Shown here one piece after another: positions 8,671 through 16,996 of a DNA stretch of 64,000 nucleotides; position 1 is the first letter of the stretch, and every line of letters begins with the position of its first letter. Source of the DNA: CALLCD01 sp039196965 (GTDB taxonomy: Bacteria; Pseudomonadota; Alphaproteobacteria; Caulobacterales; Hyphomonadaceae). The notes beneath the pieces are model-generated. The model saw nothing but the letters and a program-made list of their open reading frames with translations, was not told the origin of the DNA and ran no database searches. The stretch is from NCBI GenBank assembly GCA_039196965.1, contig JBCCUK010000007.1, positions 1-64,000 of the forward strand, written 5' to 3'. The translations under genes were made by a program, and so were the position numbers.

Positions 8671-10017
8671 ATGTACGGGGTAAAGCGGACATCTTCTCTC
8701 GCCATTGATGAGACCGCGCGGTTCTTATCGCAAATGGACGACTTTATTTGGCTCGATAGCTCCATGAAGTATCCCAGATTTGGACGCTACTCTTATCTCT
8801 GTGTTGAGGCAGTTTTGGAATTCCCGAGCAATGTATCATTGAGCGAATTGGAAGTCGCATTGCAGTCCTTTGAAATATCTCGACTGGAGGACGGACCGCC
8901 ATTTCAAGGTGGGCTCGTAGGTTTCTTCGACTATGAATTTTCAGATGCGCGATCCATTACCGAAACACATTTTCAACCGGGGCGAGAGGCAGCCTACTTT
9001 CGGGTTTATGATACGGTTATTGCGATAGATCATCTGGATGATTGCTATTGGGTGCTGTCTTCGGGACTCAGCTCAACAAGCCGGCGGTCAGATCGCAAAG
9101 CTGCGCAAGACCGTGTCAAATCCATCTGCAATGATATCGACTCACTTCTTGCGAGAGGTGCACAGCCAGTTAATGTGGACTGGCACCGGCAGATTTCTGA
9201 TGAACATTATGCCCGAAAAGTAAAAGAGGTGAAGACGCATATCAGTGCTGGCGATATCTATCAAGCAAATCTCAGCCATGCCCTCGACGGCGAGTTGCCA
9301 CAGGCTGTAACGCGCTTTGATCTCTATTCCGCTATCAGACAATCGAACCCCGCTCCGTTTTCCGCATTTGGGAGCTTTGGTAATCGTGGGATCGCTTGTA
9401 CATCTCCAGAAAGGCTCTTTTCTGCCAGCGCCGGAGGTTTGATTGAGGCGCGACCGATCAAGGGAACGATTCCGCGTTCGAACGATTTCGACACGGATGA
9501 ACGGCTTAAGGAACGCCTCCGAAATTCGGCAAAGGACCGGGCTGAAAACACTATGATTGTGGATCTGCTTCGTAATGATCTTTCACAAGTCTGCTTGCCG
9601 AATTCGGTAGAAATCCCCGAGCTATGCAAACTTGAATCGTACGCTGGCCTTCACCAATTGACGTCCTCGGTAAGGGGTGAAATGAGAGACGGCCTTAACG
9701 CTTTCGATGCTTTTGCAGCTATTTTTCCTGGCGGATCTGTAACAGGGGCACCAAAACTCCGTGCTATGGAGATTATTGATGAGCTGGAGCAGGAACCTCG
9801 ACGGGCATTTTGTGGTTCGTTTGGATACTTCGGATTTGATGGTGCTGCCGACTTTAATATCATGATCCGAACCATACAGATGGACCGCACCCAGCTGAAA
9901 CTGAACATTGGTGGAGGGATAACAGCTTTGTCCGAGCCTGCAGATGAGTTGGCCGAAACGCTTTTAAAAGCACAGAAAATTCTAGATGGAACATACGCGG
10001 ATGAGGAGGTCATTTGA
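8671..10017 (+). CDS. pabB: Aminodeoxychorismate synthase component I
   Basis: 448 residues. It converts chorismate and ammonia (from PabA) to 4-amino-4-deoxychorismate on the p-aminobenzoate branch to folate. The C-terminal two thirds form a chorismate-binding domain: GDIYQANLSH, TSPERLF, then PIKGTIPR with Lys264. That Lys marks PabB; anthranilate synthase has Ala there. RAENTMIVDLLRNDLS, PGGSVTGAPK and a final GGGITALS follow. It opens the pabB-pabA-pabC operon and overlaps pabA by 4 bp. The ATG at 8671 has no obvious ribosome site and an in-frame stop lies 12 bp upstream, so the start is limited to this region. The base composition is AT-richer than most of the window. A TrpE role is unlikely because of Lys264. 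Confidence 0.92.
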   Translation: MYGVKRTSSLAIDETARFLSQMDDFIWLDSSMKYPRFGRYSYLCVEAVLEFPSNVSLSELEVALQSFEISRLEDGPPFQGGLVGFFDYEFSDARSITETHFQPGREAAYFRVYDTVIAIDHLDDCYWVLSSGLSSTSRRSDRKAAQDRVKSICNDIDSLLARGAQPVNVDWHRQISDEHYARKVKEVKTHISAGDIYQANLSHALDGELPQAVTRFDLYSAIRQSNPAPFSAFGSFGNRGIACTSPERLFSASAGGLIEARPIKGTIPRSNDFDTDERLKERLRNSAKDRAENTMIVDLLRNDLSQVCLPNSVEIPELCKLESYAGLHQLTSSVRGEMRDGLNAFDAFAAIFPGGSVTGAPKLRAMEIIDELEQEPRRAFCGSFGYFGFDGAADFNIMIRTIQMDRTQLKLNIGGGITALSEPADELAETLLKAQKILDGTYADEEVI

Positions 10018-10592
10018 TCCTAGTACTGAACAATCGAGATAGTTTCGTTTATAATCTTAGCCGGTATTTCGAAGAGCTCGATGAGGAAACGGAGACCATC
10101 GGATCTCATTCAATTAATATACCTCAAATTGAAGCGATGGCACCCAAAGCAATTATTATATCCCCAGGACCGGGAACACCAGCTGAGGCGGGAATTAGCA
10201 TTGATGTAATTATCGAGTTTTCGGGTCGGGTTCCAATTTTAGGAGTTTGCCTGGGGCATCAAGCGATTGCCGAAGCTTTTGGTGCCAGGGTAGCCCGGGC
10301 GAACCATCCAAAATACGGTCAATCAAGCCTCGTCATGCATGATGGTGCTGGGTTATTTGAGGGTTTACCCGGACAGTTTGAAGTCGGATTATATCATTCG
10401 TTAATCGTAACAGGGTTAGGCGGAAGTGAATTGGTTGAGTGCGCTTCGTCACCGGAGGGTGAAGTTATGGCACTGAGGCACGCAAAGCACCCGACATTCG
10501 GTGTTCAATTCCACCCTGAGTCGATATTGAGTCAGTATGGCCATCCACTGTTGAAGAATTTTCTCGAAATTACAGATACCTGCAAATGCTAA
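10014..10592 (+). CDS. pabA: Aminodeoxychorismate synthase glutamine amidotransferase
   Basis: 192 residues, a class I glutamine amidotransferase that releases ammonia from glutamine for PabB. It has the opening LVLNNRDSFVYNL, the oxyanion segment SPGPGTP, the nucleophile Cys79 in GVCLGHQ, and the partners His167 and Glu169 in FHPES. The start is a TTG at 10014, preceded by GGAGGT at 10005-10010 and overlapping the pabB stop, which implies coupled translation. In many bacteria one amidotransferase serves both PabB and TrpE; here the neighbour shows its partner is PabB, though sharing with TrpE is possible. Confidence 0.92.
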   Translation: MILVLNNRDSFVYNLSRYFEELDEETETIGSHSINIPQIEAMAPKAIIISPGPGTPAEAGISIDVIIEFSGRVPILGVCLGHQAIAEAFGARVARANHPKYGQSSLVMHDGAGLFEGLPGQFEVGLYHSLIVTGLGGSELVECASSPEGEVMALRHAKHPTFGVQFHPESILSQYGHPLLKNFLEITDTCKC

Positions 10593-11452
10593 TTATTCGC
10601 CAGCGATCCTCCTCAGATACAACACACTCTTTCGATCTACGCGATCGTGGGTTGTTGCTTGCTGATGGTGTGTTCGACACGTCGCTGATGGTAAAGGGCC
10701 AGATGATTTTCGAAGAGGCGCATATCCAACGTCTAGTAAGAGATGCGCATGCCTTAGGGATATCCGTATCCGCGTCGGAGATTGAGGATTTTATTTATCC
10801 CATCAAAGCCAACAGGCCGTCTGGTGTCTTGCGGATCACAATCACTCGTGGGCCAAGCGAGAGGGGATTATCGGTAAGTACATCTTCGATTCCAACAATG
10901 ATATCGCAGTTGAGTCCCTTAGAGCTCTCGAAGCTATTCCAACCACTGACGCTTGGGACAAGTGATATCTTACGAAATAGCTCATCTCCAACCAGCAAGC
11001 ACAAAACGCTCAGCTATGTTGATAATATTATAGCAATGGGTCGCGCGCGGGAGGTTGGGTTTGACAATGCCATGTTCATAAATGAGCACGCAGATATTTG
11101 TTGTGCGGCAACCGGAAATCTCTTTCTGGCAATTGATGGTGTTTGGCGCACACCGCCTCTATCAGACGGTGTGCTAGAAGGTACAATGCGCGGTTGGCTA
11201 ATGAGAAACGCTAGCCAAATCGGTATAGAGATTGTTGAAGAATCTATTTCGTTTTCTCAGCTTTCATCTGTAGATGGAGCGATCATGACTAATAGTATAA
11301 AGCTGCTCTCTCCGATTAATCAAATAGACGACATGATTCTTGACAGAGTTTTGGCAAATGATCTGATCAAATCTGCAAAGAAGCATATCCCCGCGCTAAT
11401 CTCAGACTTGCATCCTGAGGCCTTCGATACAAAAGTAAAAAATGCAAAATAG
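10586..11452 (+). CDS. pabC: 4-amino-4-deoxychorismate lyase
   Basis: 288 residues of the class IV PLP aminotransferase fold. It splits aminodeoxychorismate into p-aminobenzoate and pyruvate. The N-terminal DRGLLLADGVFDT block and Lys140 (in SKHKTLSYVDN, the expected PLP Schiff-base Lys) are present, followed by the ATGNLFL segment that contacts the cofactor phosphate. A branched-chain aminotransferase of the same fold is the main alternative, but position decides: it overlaps pabA by 7 bp and completes the pathway. The C-terminus is less conserved. The gene is AT-rich like pabB and pabA. Confidence 0.85.
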   Translation: MLIIRQRSSSDTTHSFDLRDRGLLLADGVFDTSLMVKGQMIFEEAHIQRLVRDAHALGISVSASEIEDFIYPIKANRPSGVLRITITRGPSERGLSVSTSSIPTMISQLSPLELSKLFQPLTLGTSDILRNSSSPTSKHKTLSYVDNIIAMGRAREVGFDNAMFINEHADICCAATGNLFLAIDGVWRTPPLSDGVLEGTMRGWLMRNASQIGIEIVEESISFSQLSSVDGAIMTNSIKLLSPINQIDDMILDRVLANDLIKSAKKHIPALISDLHPEAFDTKVKNAK

Positions 11453-11746
11453 GATCAGGTAGAGATAGTATATATCTCAATGGTTATGATCTTTGAACTT
11501 AATGGATGCAGTGATCACGGTAATGCCTGATTGGGTTCGATTGGATGGTTGAATTGGGCACTTCACAATCGCCGCCAAACTCTGCGATCGTTCCCACTTT
11601 TCTTCTATTAAGCACATGTGAGGTTTAGCGAGATTCTATCTGGGCTTTTCATTATGCGCTACGTACGGCGGCGATGGTGACCGAACTCCCGAGAATACCG
11701 TAATTGGCGAAACCTAATCTCGAATATTCGAAACTCGGTCAGCTGA
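11453..11746. other. Convergent intergenic region pabC / hemN
   Basis: About 290 bp between converging genes. GAGATA and TATCTC at about 11462-11478 form a small weak inverted repeat behind pabC. I see no convincing intrinsic terminator, RNA gene or reading frame. Confidence 0.35.
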
Positions 11747-13096
11747 TCACACCGCGACAGAGTGCCGAACCTGTTGGCGTTTTAGATAGGTGTCAAAGGC
11801 CGAGGCGATGAGCCGGATCAGTGGCAGGGCCTCGTCACTGACGATCAGTTGCTCATCTTGCCAATAGACGAGGCCATCACGCTCCATGTCAACGAGGTGC
11901 TCACGTGCCCGGTCAGCCCAGCCGGATATAGCTGCATGGTCTTTCTTGACCGCATTGAGGTCCACTGTGCCATAACACATGAGGGCTTCAATTATTGCGC
12001 CGCGCAAATGGTCCTCGTTGGATAAGGCGTGCCCTCGCATCACCGGAAGAACACCTGCGTTTACAGAGCGTGTCCAGGCACCCGTTTCAGCGATGCTCTG
12101 TACCAAGCCGGATGGGGTCCGACCGATAGCGGTTGCCCCCACGCCGAGCAATGCGGCGGCATCGTCGGTTGTATAGCCTTGGAAATTCCGCTTTAGATGG
12201 CCGGTCTTGGCAGCTTTTGCTAGCGAGTCGTTGGGTAAGGCAAAATGGTCGAGGCCGACAGGCAGGTAGCCAAGCTCTTTTATGGCGATATCGGCGGCGC
12301 TTGCCTGGGCAAGCCTTTCGCTCGCGCACGGTAACGCCTCTTCCGGAATCATGCGCTGGCGCTTGGCCACCCAGGGAACATGGGCATAACCGAAGAGTGC
12401 AATCCGATCGGGGGCCATCCTCGCCGACAGTTCTATCGTCCGAATGAGGCTGTCTCGGGTTTGATTCGGCAGACCATAGATAAGGTCAAAATTAATACTT
12501 GATATGCCAACGGCGCGCAGGCCATCGACCGCGCGCTCGACCATTTCCGGCGGCTGGATACGGTTGATAGTCGCTTGAACCTTTGGGTCGAACTCCTGAA
12601 CCCCAAAACTCGCCCGGTTAAATCCAATAATGCCGATTCGAGCTATCATTTCGTCGCTCAGGGTGCGCGGATCGCTTTCAATAGCAATCTCCGCATCGGA
12701 CGTGAAATCGAAATTGGCGTGAACAGCTTCCATGGTCCGTTCGAGATCGTCCGGGCTCAGCGAAGTCGGTGTGCCACCTCCCCAATGCAGGTGGCTAAGC
12801 ACCATACGCGATGGCAGATTAGCCGAGAGAAGCTTGATTTCCTGTATAAGCGTCTCTGCGTATTGGGCAACAGGTTCAGGACGCGCGGCGAGCTTCATAT
12901 TACATCCGCAATACCAACAAGCCTGCTTGCAGTATGGCACATGCAGATAGAGCGAAATCGGCTGGGCAGGGTCTAGTCGTAGTAACCAATCTGCATAGAG
13001 GTCCGATGTGACAGCATCGGAGAAATGCGGAGCGGTGGGATAACTCGTATATCGTGGCACCGGGCGGGTAAGATACTGTCTAATGCGCTCGGTCAT
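11747..13096 (-). CDS. hemN: Oxygen-independent coproporphyrinogen III oxidase
   Basis: 449 residues. A radical SAM enzyme that decarboxylates two propionates of coproporphyrinogen III to give protoporphyrinogen IX without O2. The cluster motif is Cys56, Cys60 and Cys63, with a further Cys65 (YCKQACWYCGC), as in HemN. The HWGGGTPT, SFGVQEFD and NFDLIYGLP blocks follow, and the C-terminal domain ends near residue 440. I start at the ATG at 13094-13096, which has AGAGGTC upstream and overlaps the bchJ stop (TAATG); an ATG 24 bp earlier lacks a site. As the last gene of bchE-bchJ-hemN it would supply protoporphyrin to the bacteriochlorophyll branch at low oxygen. Another hemN/hemF for heme may lie elsewhere. 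Confidence 0.93.
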   Translation of the reverse strand: MTERIRQYLTRPVPRYTSYPTAPHFSDAVTSDLYADWLLRLDPAQPISLYLHVPYCKQACWYCGCNMKLAARPEPVAQYAETLIQEIKLLSANLPSRMVLSHLHWGGGTPTSLSPDDLERTMEAVHANFDFTSDAEIAIESDPRTLSDEMIARIGIIGFNRASFGVQEFDPKVQATINRIQPPEMVERAVDGLRAVGISSINFDLIYGLPNQTRDSLIRTIELSARMAPDRIALFGYAHVPWVAKRQRMIPEEALPCASERLAQASAADIAIKELGYLPVGLDHFALPNDSLAKAAKTGHLKRNFQGYTTDDAAALLGVGATAIGRTPSGLVQSIAETGAWTRSVNAGVLPVMRGHALSNEDHLRGAIIEALMCYGTVDLNAVKKDHAAISGWADRAREHLVDMERDGLVYWQDEQLIVSDEALPLIRLIASAFDTYLKRQQVRHSVAV

Positions 13097-13737
13097 TATG
13101 GTTTGACCTCTGAGTGGCATGGTGGGGTATGGATGCTAAAGCTGCATATGGGGTCGCCTGTTGCGGAACAGTGCCGCCTGTGGACGATTTGAGTGGCCGG
13201 GCTGACTAGGTTTTGAAAGAGGGCCTCGAAGACGCCGACATGCCAAGCACAATTCGGCATGGCGAGCGGATTATTTTCAATTGTGATCTTACTTGGCAAG
13301 CCGGAAGACGTTCCGCAGATACCTGATCCAACGAAAGTCCAGGCGTGTTTTTGAATCGCTTTAAGAAGGAGTGGAGCTGCAAAGCGCGGTGGCAGGGCTT
13401 TCAATAGGCGGCAAGCGGCCCCCGGAATGCGGTGTTTGAGAATATAATCGCCTGTGAGTTCGCCCGCTCTGTGGGCGATTTTAGCTGCCTTTGGACGTGG
13501 GAGGCATTCAAATAGAGTCGTGAACAGGGCCCGCGGTATCGCCTCGTCCACCATGTCCCCAGGTCGGTCATCCAACAGATGGGATAAGCGCGCGAGGGAA
13601 AAAACGCTTCTGGCGGCGGGCGCTCCGCCAAACTCTTTCAATGCAGCTTCGAGCTGTAAAACGGAGTTTGGGCCAATGCGTCCACTCAACTGTGACTGGT
13701 TGGCAGTGTTTAGCGGTGTTTCGGAGACCAGGACCAT
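13096..13737 (-). CDS. bchJ: BchJ-like 4-vinyl-reductase (V4R) domain protein
   Basis: 213 residues. The C-terminal half has the V4R small-ligand domain pattern: Cys-rich CAWHVGVFEALFQNLV, then HRRHCSATGDPICSFSI at the end. BchJ was first described as a divinyl protochlorophyllide 4-vinyl reductase; later work gives the main activity to BciA/BciB and suggests BchJ helps substrate supply, so its exact role is unsettled. It lies 7 bp after bchE, with GGAGGT about 10 bases before the ATG inside the end of bchE, and couples to hemN. This order supports the bacteriochlorophyll assignment. Confidence 0.85.
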   Translation of the reverse strand: MVLVSETPLNTANQSQLSGRIGPNSVLQLEAALKEFGGAPAARSVFSLARLSHLLDDRPGDMVDEAIPRALFTTLFECLPRPKAAKIAHRAGELTGDYILKHRIPGAACRLLKALPPRFAAPLLLKAIQKHAWTFVGSGICGTSSGLPSKITIENNPLAMPNCAWHVGVFEALFQNLVSPATQIVHRRHCSATGDPICSFSIHTPPCHSEVKP

Positions 13738-13744
13738 GGAGCAT

Positions 13745-15385
13745 TTACCTCCGATCGATTAGGGTGGTAGTGCCTTGCTTCTCTTGCATTTGCTGATCGC
13801 CCCCGCCACAAGCTTTGACCGGTTCTGGGTTCTCGGACAAGCGTCGCGCTCGTTTGATCGCGGCCTTGTCCGCAGTGGCTTGCCAGTCATCGAGCTGAGC
13901 AGGTTCGATCCTCCTTGTACGGTCGAAATTGAAATTGACCGTCTTCTTTGATTGCGGACCCCAATAACCCGCCTTCCCAAGATCGTAGAACTGCCTTTTG
14001 AAGCCTGCCTTCAGAAAAGCTTTCAGACAACCCAGGAGGTATCGCCGCCGGAATCCCGTACCTCGCCATGGATAGTGGAACAGCGCTTTTTGCATATAGA
14101 AGCGGCGATAGTTCTTCATGACACCATTTAAAAGTTCACCGCGATCCATCGCTTTAGGTTTCATAATTGGTGTGACGAAATTATATTTTTCGAAGTCGAA
14201 AATCTCGACCTTGTCACCGAGCGCTTGAAACAGAGGCGTGAATGGCCATGGCGTATACATTGCCCAGTTTGCGAGGTCTGGCTGCCAATCCCAAGCCATT
14301 TGATAGGTTTCTTCGAGGGTCTCTTCGGTCTCATTGTCAAGGCCAACAATGAACTGGGCTTCGACGAAAATATCAGCTTCGCGAAGAAGACGTATCGCCT
14401 CCTTGTTCTCTTCGACTTTGGTCTCTTTGTTAAATTGGTCGAGCTTTAATTGCGCTGCAGCCTCAGTGCCAAGGGAGACGTGAACCAGCCCGGCTTCCCG
14501 GTAAAGGGGGAGAAGCTCCTTGTCCCGCATAATATCAGTGACGCGCGTATTGATCCCCCACTTCACCTTATCTGGCAGACCGCGGTCGATCAGTTCCTTG
14601 CAAAACTGAATGAACTTCTTCCGATTAATCGTTGGCTCTTCGTCGGCAAGAATGAAAAAGCCCACATCGTGCTTCTTCACAAGATCTTCGATTTCGTCGA
14701 CGACTTTCTTGGGGTCGCGAACGCGGTAGTCGCGCCAGAACTTCCACTGACTGCAGAATGAACAGGTGAAGGGACATCCTCGCGCCATGTTTGGTATCGC
14801 TACTTTCACGCCGAGGGGCACATAAATATACTTGTCCCATTCCAGAAGTGACCAATCCGGATCCAGTCCGTCGAGGTCCTTTATGGTGGGAGCCGCCTCG
14901 GTCGCCACAATGTTATCGCCGTCACGAAAGGCGAGCCCTTTGATCTGGTATTTGCGGTCGGGCCAGCGTCCTACGTCGATGGTTTGGATCAGTTCACGGA
15001 ATATCTCTTCACCTTCACCTCGTGCAATAACATCAATCCATGGTGCTTCAGAGAGAACCTGCTTGTACATAAAGGTCGCGTGGACCCCGCCTAGCACCGT
15101 GATGACTTTGGGTAGAGCTTCCGAAGCAATTTTCAGCACACTTTCAGCTTTATAGATTGATGGCGTAATCGCCGTTGCGCCGACAACATCCGGCTGGATC
15201 TCAATAATCTTCTCGCGCAGGTCATCGTCGCTCAGATCATTTGTCATTGCATCTATGAAATGGATGTCCGTATAGCCGGCGCGCTTTAGCGGCCCTGAGA
15301 GATAGGCAACCCAAGCCGGTGGCCAACTGCCCGCAATTTCTGCCCCGCCCGAGTGATAATTCGGATGAATTAGCAGAATGCGCAT
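13745..15385 (-). CDS. bchE: Anaerobic Mg-protoporphyrin IX monomethyl ester cyclase
   Basis: 546 residues. A cobalamin-dependent radical SAM enzyme that forms the isocyclic E ring of bacteriochlorophyll without O2. The start MRILLIHPNYHSGGAEIAG is the characteristic BchE beginning. An N-terminal B12-binding Rossmann domain (about 1-150, with LGGVHATF) is followed by the radical SAM cluster motif ARGCPFTCSFC (Cys204, Cys208, Cys211) and a C-terminal helical part. I use the ATG at 15383-15385, with GGGGATC upstream, because homologues start there; a start 18 bp earlier would overlap the likely operator. It is the first gene of bchE-bchJ-hemN. Aerobic phototrophs often carry bchE beside acsF. 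The C-terminal ~40 residues are basic and poorly conserved. Confidence 0.95.
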   Translation of the reverse strand: MRILLIHPNYHSGGAEIAGSWPPAWVAYLSGPLKRAGYTDIHFIDAMTNDLSDDDLREKIIEIQPDVVGATAITPSIYKAESVLKIASEALPKVITVLGGVHATFMYKQVLSEAPWIDVIARGEGEEIFRELIQTIDVGRWPDRKYQIKGLAFRDGDNIVATEAAPTIKDLDGLDPDWSLLEWDKYIYVPLGVKVAIPNMARGCPFTCSFCSQWKFWRDYRVRDPKKVVDEIEDLVKKHDVGFFILADEEPTINRKKFIQFCKELIDRGLPDKVKWGINTRVTDIMRDKELLPLYREAGLVHVSLGTEAAAQLKLDQFNKETKVEENKEAIRLLREADIFVEAQFIVGLDNETEETLEETYQMAWDWQPDLANWAMYTPWPFTPLFQALGDKVEIFDFEKYNFVTPIMKPKAMDRGELLNGVMKNYRRFYMQKALFHYPWRGTGFRRRYLLGCLKAFLKAGFKRQFYDLGKAGYWGPQSKKTVNFNFDRTRRIEPAQLDDWQATADKAAIKRARRLSENPEPVKACGGGDQQMQEKQGTTTLIDRR

Positions 15386-15397
15386 AACGATCCCCGG

Positions 15398-15415
15398 TGT
15401 CATTTGTAATAGACA
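15398..15415 (-). promoter_or_regulatory. Candidate PpsR/CrtJ operator upstream of bchE
   Basis: TGTC at 15398-15401 and GACA at 15412-15415 are separated by exactly 10 bases. This fits the TGT-N12-ACA consensus of PpsR/CrtJ, the redox-responsive repressor of photosynthesis genes, including its inner C and G. It starts 13 bp upstream of the bchE ATG. A second tandem copy, common at strong sites, was not found. Confidence 0.6.
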
Positions 15416-15431
15416 TGTAAATATGTCTATT
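15408..15431. promoter_or_regulatory. Perfect 9-bp inverted repeat before bchE
   Basis: AATAGACAT at 15408-15416 and ATGTCTATT at 15423-15431 are perfect inverted copies with a 6-bp spacer. It partly overlaps the TGTC-N10-GACA site. The symmetry suits a dimeric regulator; no poly-T follows, so a terminator is unlikely. The binding protein is unknown. Confidence 0.5.
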
Positions 15432-16216
15432 TTCTATGATCGCTCATGGGATCCTTATCAGAATAGGTGGCGCTTAGTCTTACGTACTATTACGGATGGT
15501 GGGGCCTACGGTTGTGCTCGCGTGGTCTGACGGCCTGCGAAGGGCCGGATACTTACTCTCACAGCATCGCTATTGGACCAAATTGACATACGGTTGGTAG
15601 GTGCGAGCCTCGCAGGCAATTTGTGATGTTTTTGTGCAACACAATGTCGATGACTGATCTGGTAGTGAGGAGACTTTCAGCTAGGGATGTCGCACGCTTG
15701 GCAAGTTTTCCCAAGCTTATGCCAATTAGCAAACAATGACTATTTGTTTCGTATGCAGATTAAATGACTTCGACGATGAATATGACTGGCGTGCGACGAA
15801 AACTAGCGTTCCCTAGTCTTCATTGCAAAATGAAAGAGCTAAAAACAAAAATTAATTCAAAGGCTAAGTGACTTTCGGTGTCATTTGGAAACTGCATCTG
15901 GGCTGAGCTAATTCGATATCTTCACTTGGAGGCAGCGGTGCGCTCATTGAAATGTTAATCGCGTTGTGATCCGGTTACATCCCTGTGGGTGGTCAGTTGG
16001 CGTTGATGTCAGCTCGGTTGTATGAATGCTTTCTCCGCAAAGAGTGCATTTCCAACTGATGATAATAACTTTTGGTAGATGTCGGGATCATTTGCTCGGA
16101 TATGGTGTGTCGATATTTGATGAATTCGAGATTCGTATTCAGCTAACTTGTGTATTCTGTTGATTTGATGAGATTTGTCGGATTTTCTGCCTCTGAGCAG
16201 GGTATATGAGGCGATA
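15432..16216. other. Long divergent intergenic region bchE / crp-like gene
   Basis: About 785 bp without a convincing gene. It must carry the promoters of the bchE operon (leftwards) and the CRP-like gene (rightwards). A short inverted repeat ACTAG...CTAGT lies near 15802-15816 and TTGTG...CACAA near 15631-15643. No FNR box (TTGAT-N4-ATCAA), tRNA or coding bias was seen. An 89-codon frame on the minus strand (16009-16278) overlaps the regulator gene and is probably chance. Confidence 0.4.
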
Positions 16217-16894
16217 ATGAAAAGACTGCATCCAAGACAGATACAGGCTGCATGGACGCAATTCAGTGGACGCGACATTGATGATCCGATTATAGAGCAG
16301 CTGGCTGGGCGCAGTCGCCAAATTCAATTGCCTTTGGGGGATACGTTGTTGCATCAGGACGATGTTGCCAATAACGTGTTTTTAATCGCACAAGGTGAGT
16401 TGCGTGCAGTAAAGTACACGTCCAACGGGCATGAAATATGGCTTTCGGATTTGTCAGCTGGAGATTTGGTGGGTGAACTTGCGGTTCTTGCCAATATCAA
16501 GCGCACGTCCAGTCTTATCGCGTCATCACCCAGCACGGTTCTCAGCCTTACGGCGGCGGAGTTTGAGCACTTACTAATGCGGGACGGTGCCTTGGGATTG
16601 TCTCTTGCGCGCCAACTTGCAAAACGGTTAGAGGCCACGTCCGGTCAACTGGTTGATCTCCTTGGAATGCCTGTAACCATTCGACTTCATGCAGAGCTCG
16701 TTCGATCTGCTGAACCAGATCCTGCTGACGAAGAGTTAAACATTATTTCTTCAGCGCCATCGGTATCAGTGCTGGGCCAACGCATTCATGCAAGTCGCGA
16801 AGCAACATCGCGCGCGCTCTCTTCATTGGAGCGTCGCGGGTTAGTTCATCGTCAAAAGGCCCGCTGGACGGTTATATCGCCCAGCAATTTTTAA
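16217..16894 (+). CDS. CRP/FNR-family transcriptional regulator
   Basis: 225 residues. The N-terminal cyclic-nucleotide-binding domain (about 15-130) has a phosphate-binding cassette with GDLVGELAVL and KRTSS, giving the Glu and Arg that hold cAMP in CRP. A dimer helix follows, then a winged helix-turn-helix with RIHASREATSRALSSLERRG (about 183-202). There are no cysteines, so it is not an oxygen-sensing FNR. The ATG at 16217 with a GAGGCGA site is preferred to a TTG at 16175. The next gene on the same strand, 102 bp on, is an adenylate cyclase, so the two are likely a cAMP source and receiver. No targets can be named. Confidence 0.85.
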   Translation: MKRLHPRQIQAAWTQFSGRDIDDPIIEQLAGRSRQIQLPLGDTLLHQDDVANNVFLIAQGELRAVKYTSNGHEIWLSDLSAGDLVGELAVLANIKRTSSLIASSPSTVLSLTAAEFEHLLMRDGALGLSLARQLAKRLEATSGQLVDLLGMPVTIRLHAELVRSAEPDPADEELNIISSAPSVSVLGQRIHASREATSRALSSLERRGLVHRQKARWTVISPSNF

Positions 16895-16996
16895 TGATGT
16901 TTCATCAGTGGATAAACTTGCTTACTTTGCCAATGCTGGCGCATTGAGATGGAATGGCCGCGTGTCCCGTCTCCAAAAAGACAACTGGGCTGAGGA

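Noticed and set aside
16009..16278. 89-codon minus-strand frame
   Set aside because: It overlaps the CRP-like gene, and its hydrophobic stretch is probably fortuitous; no ribosome site.
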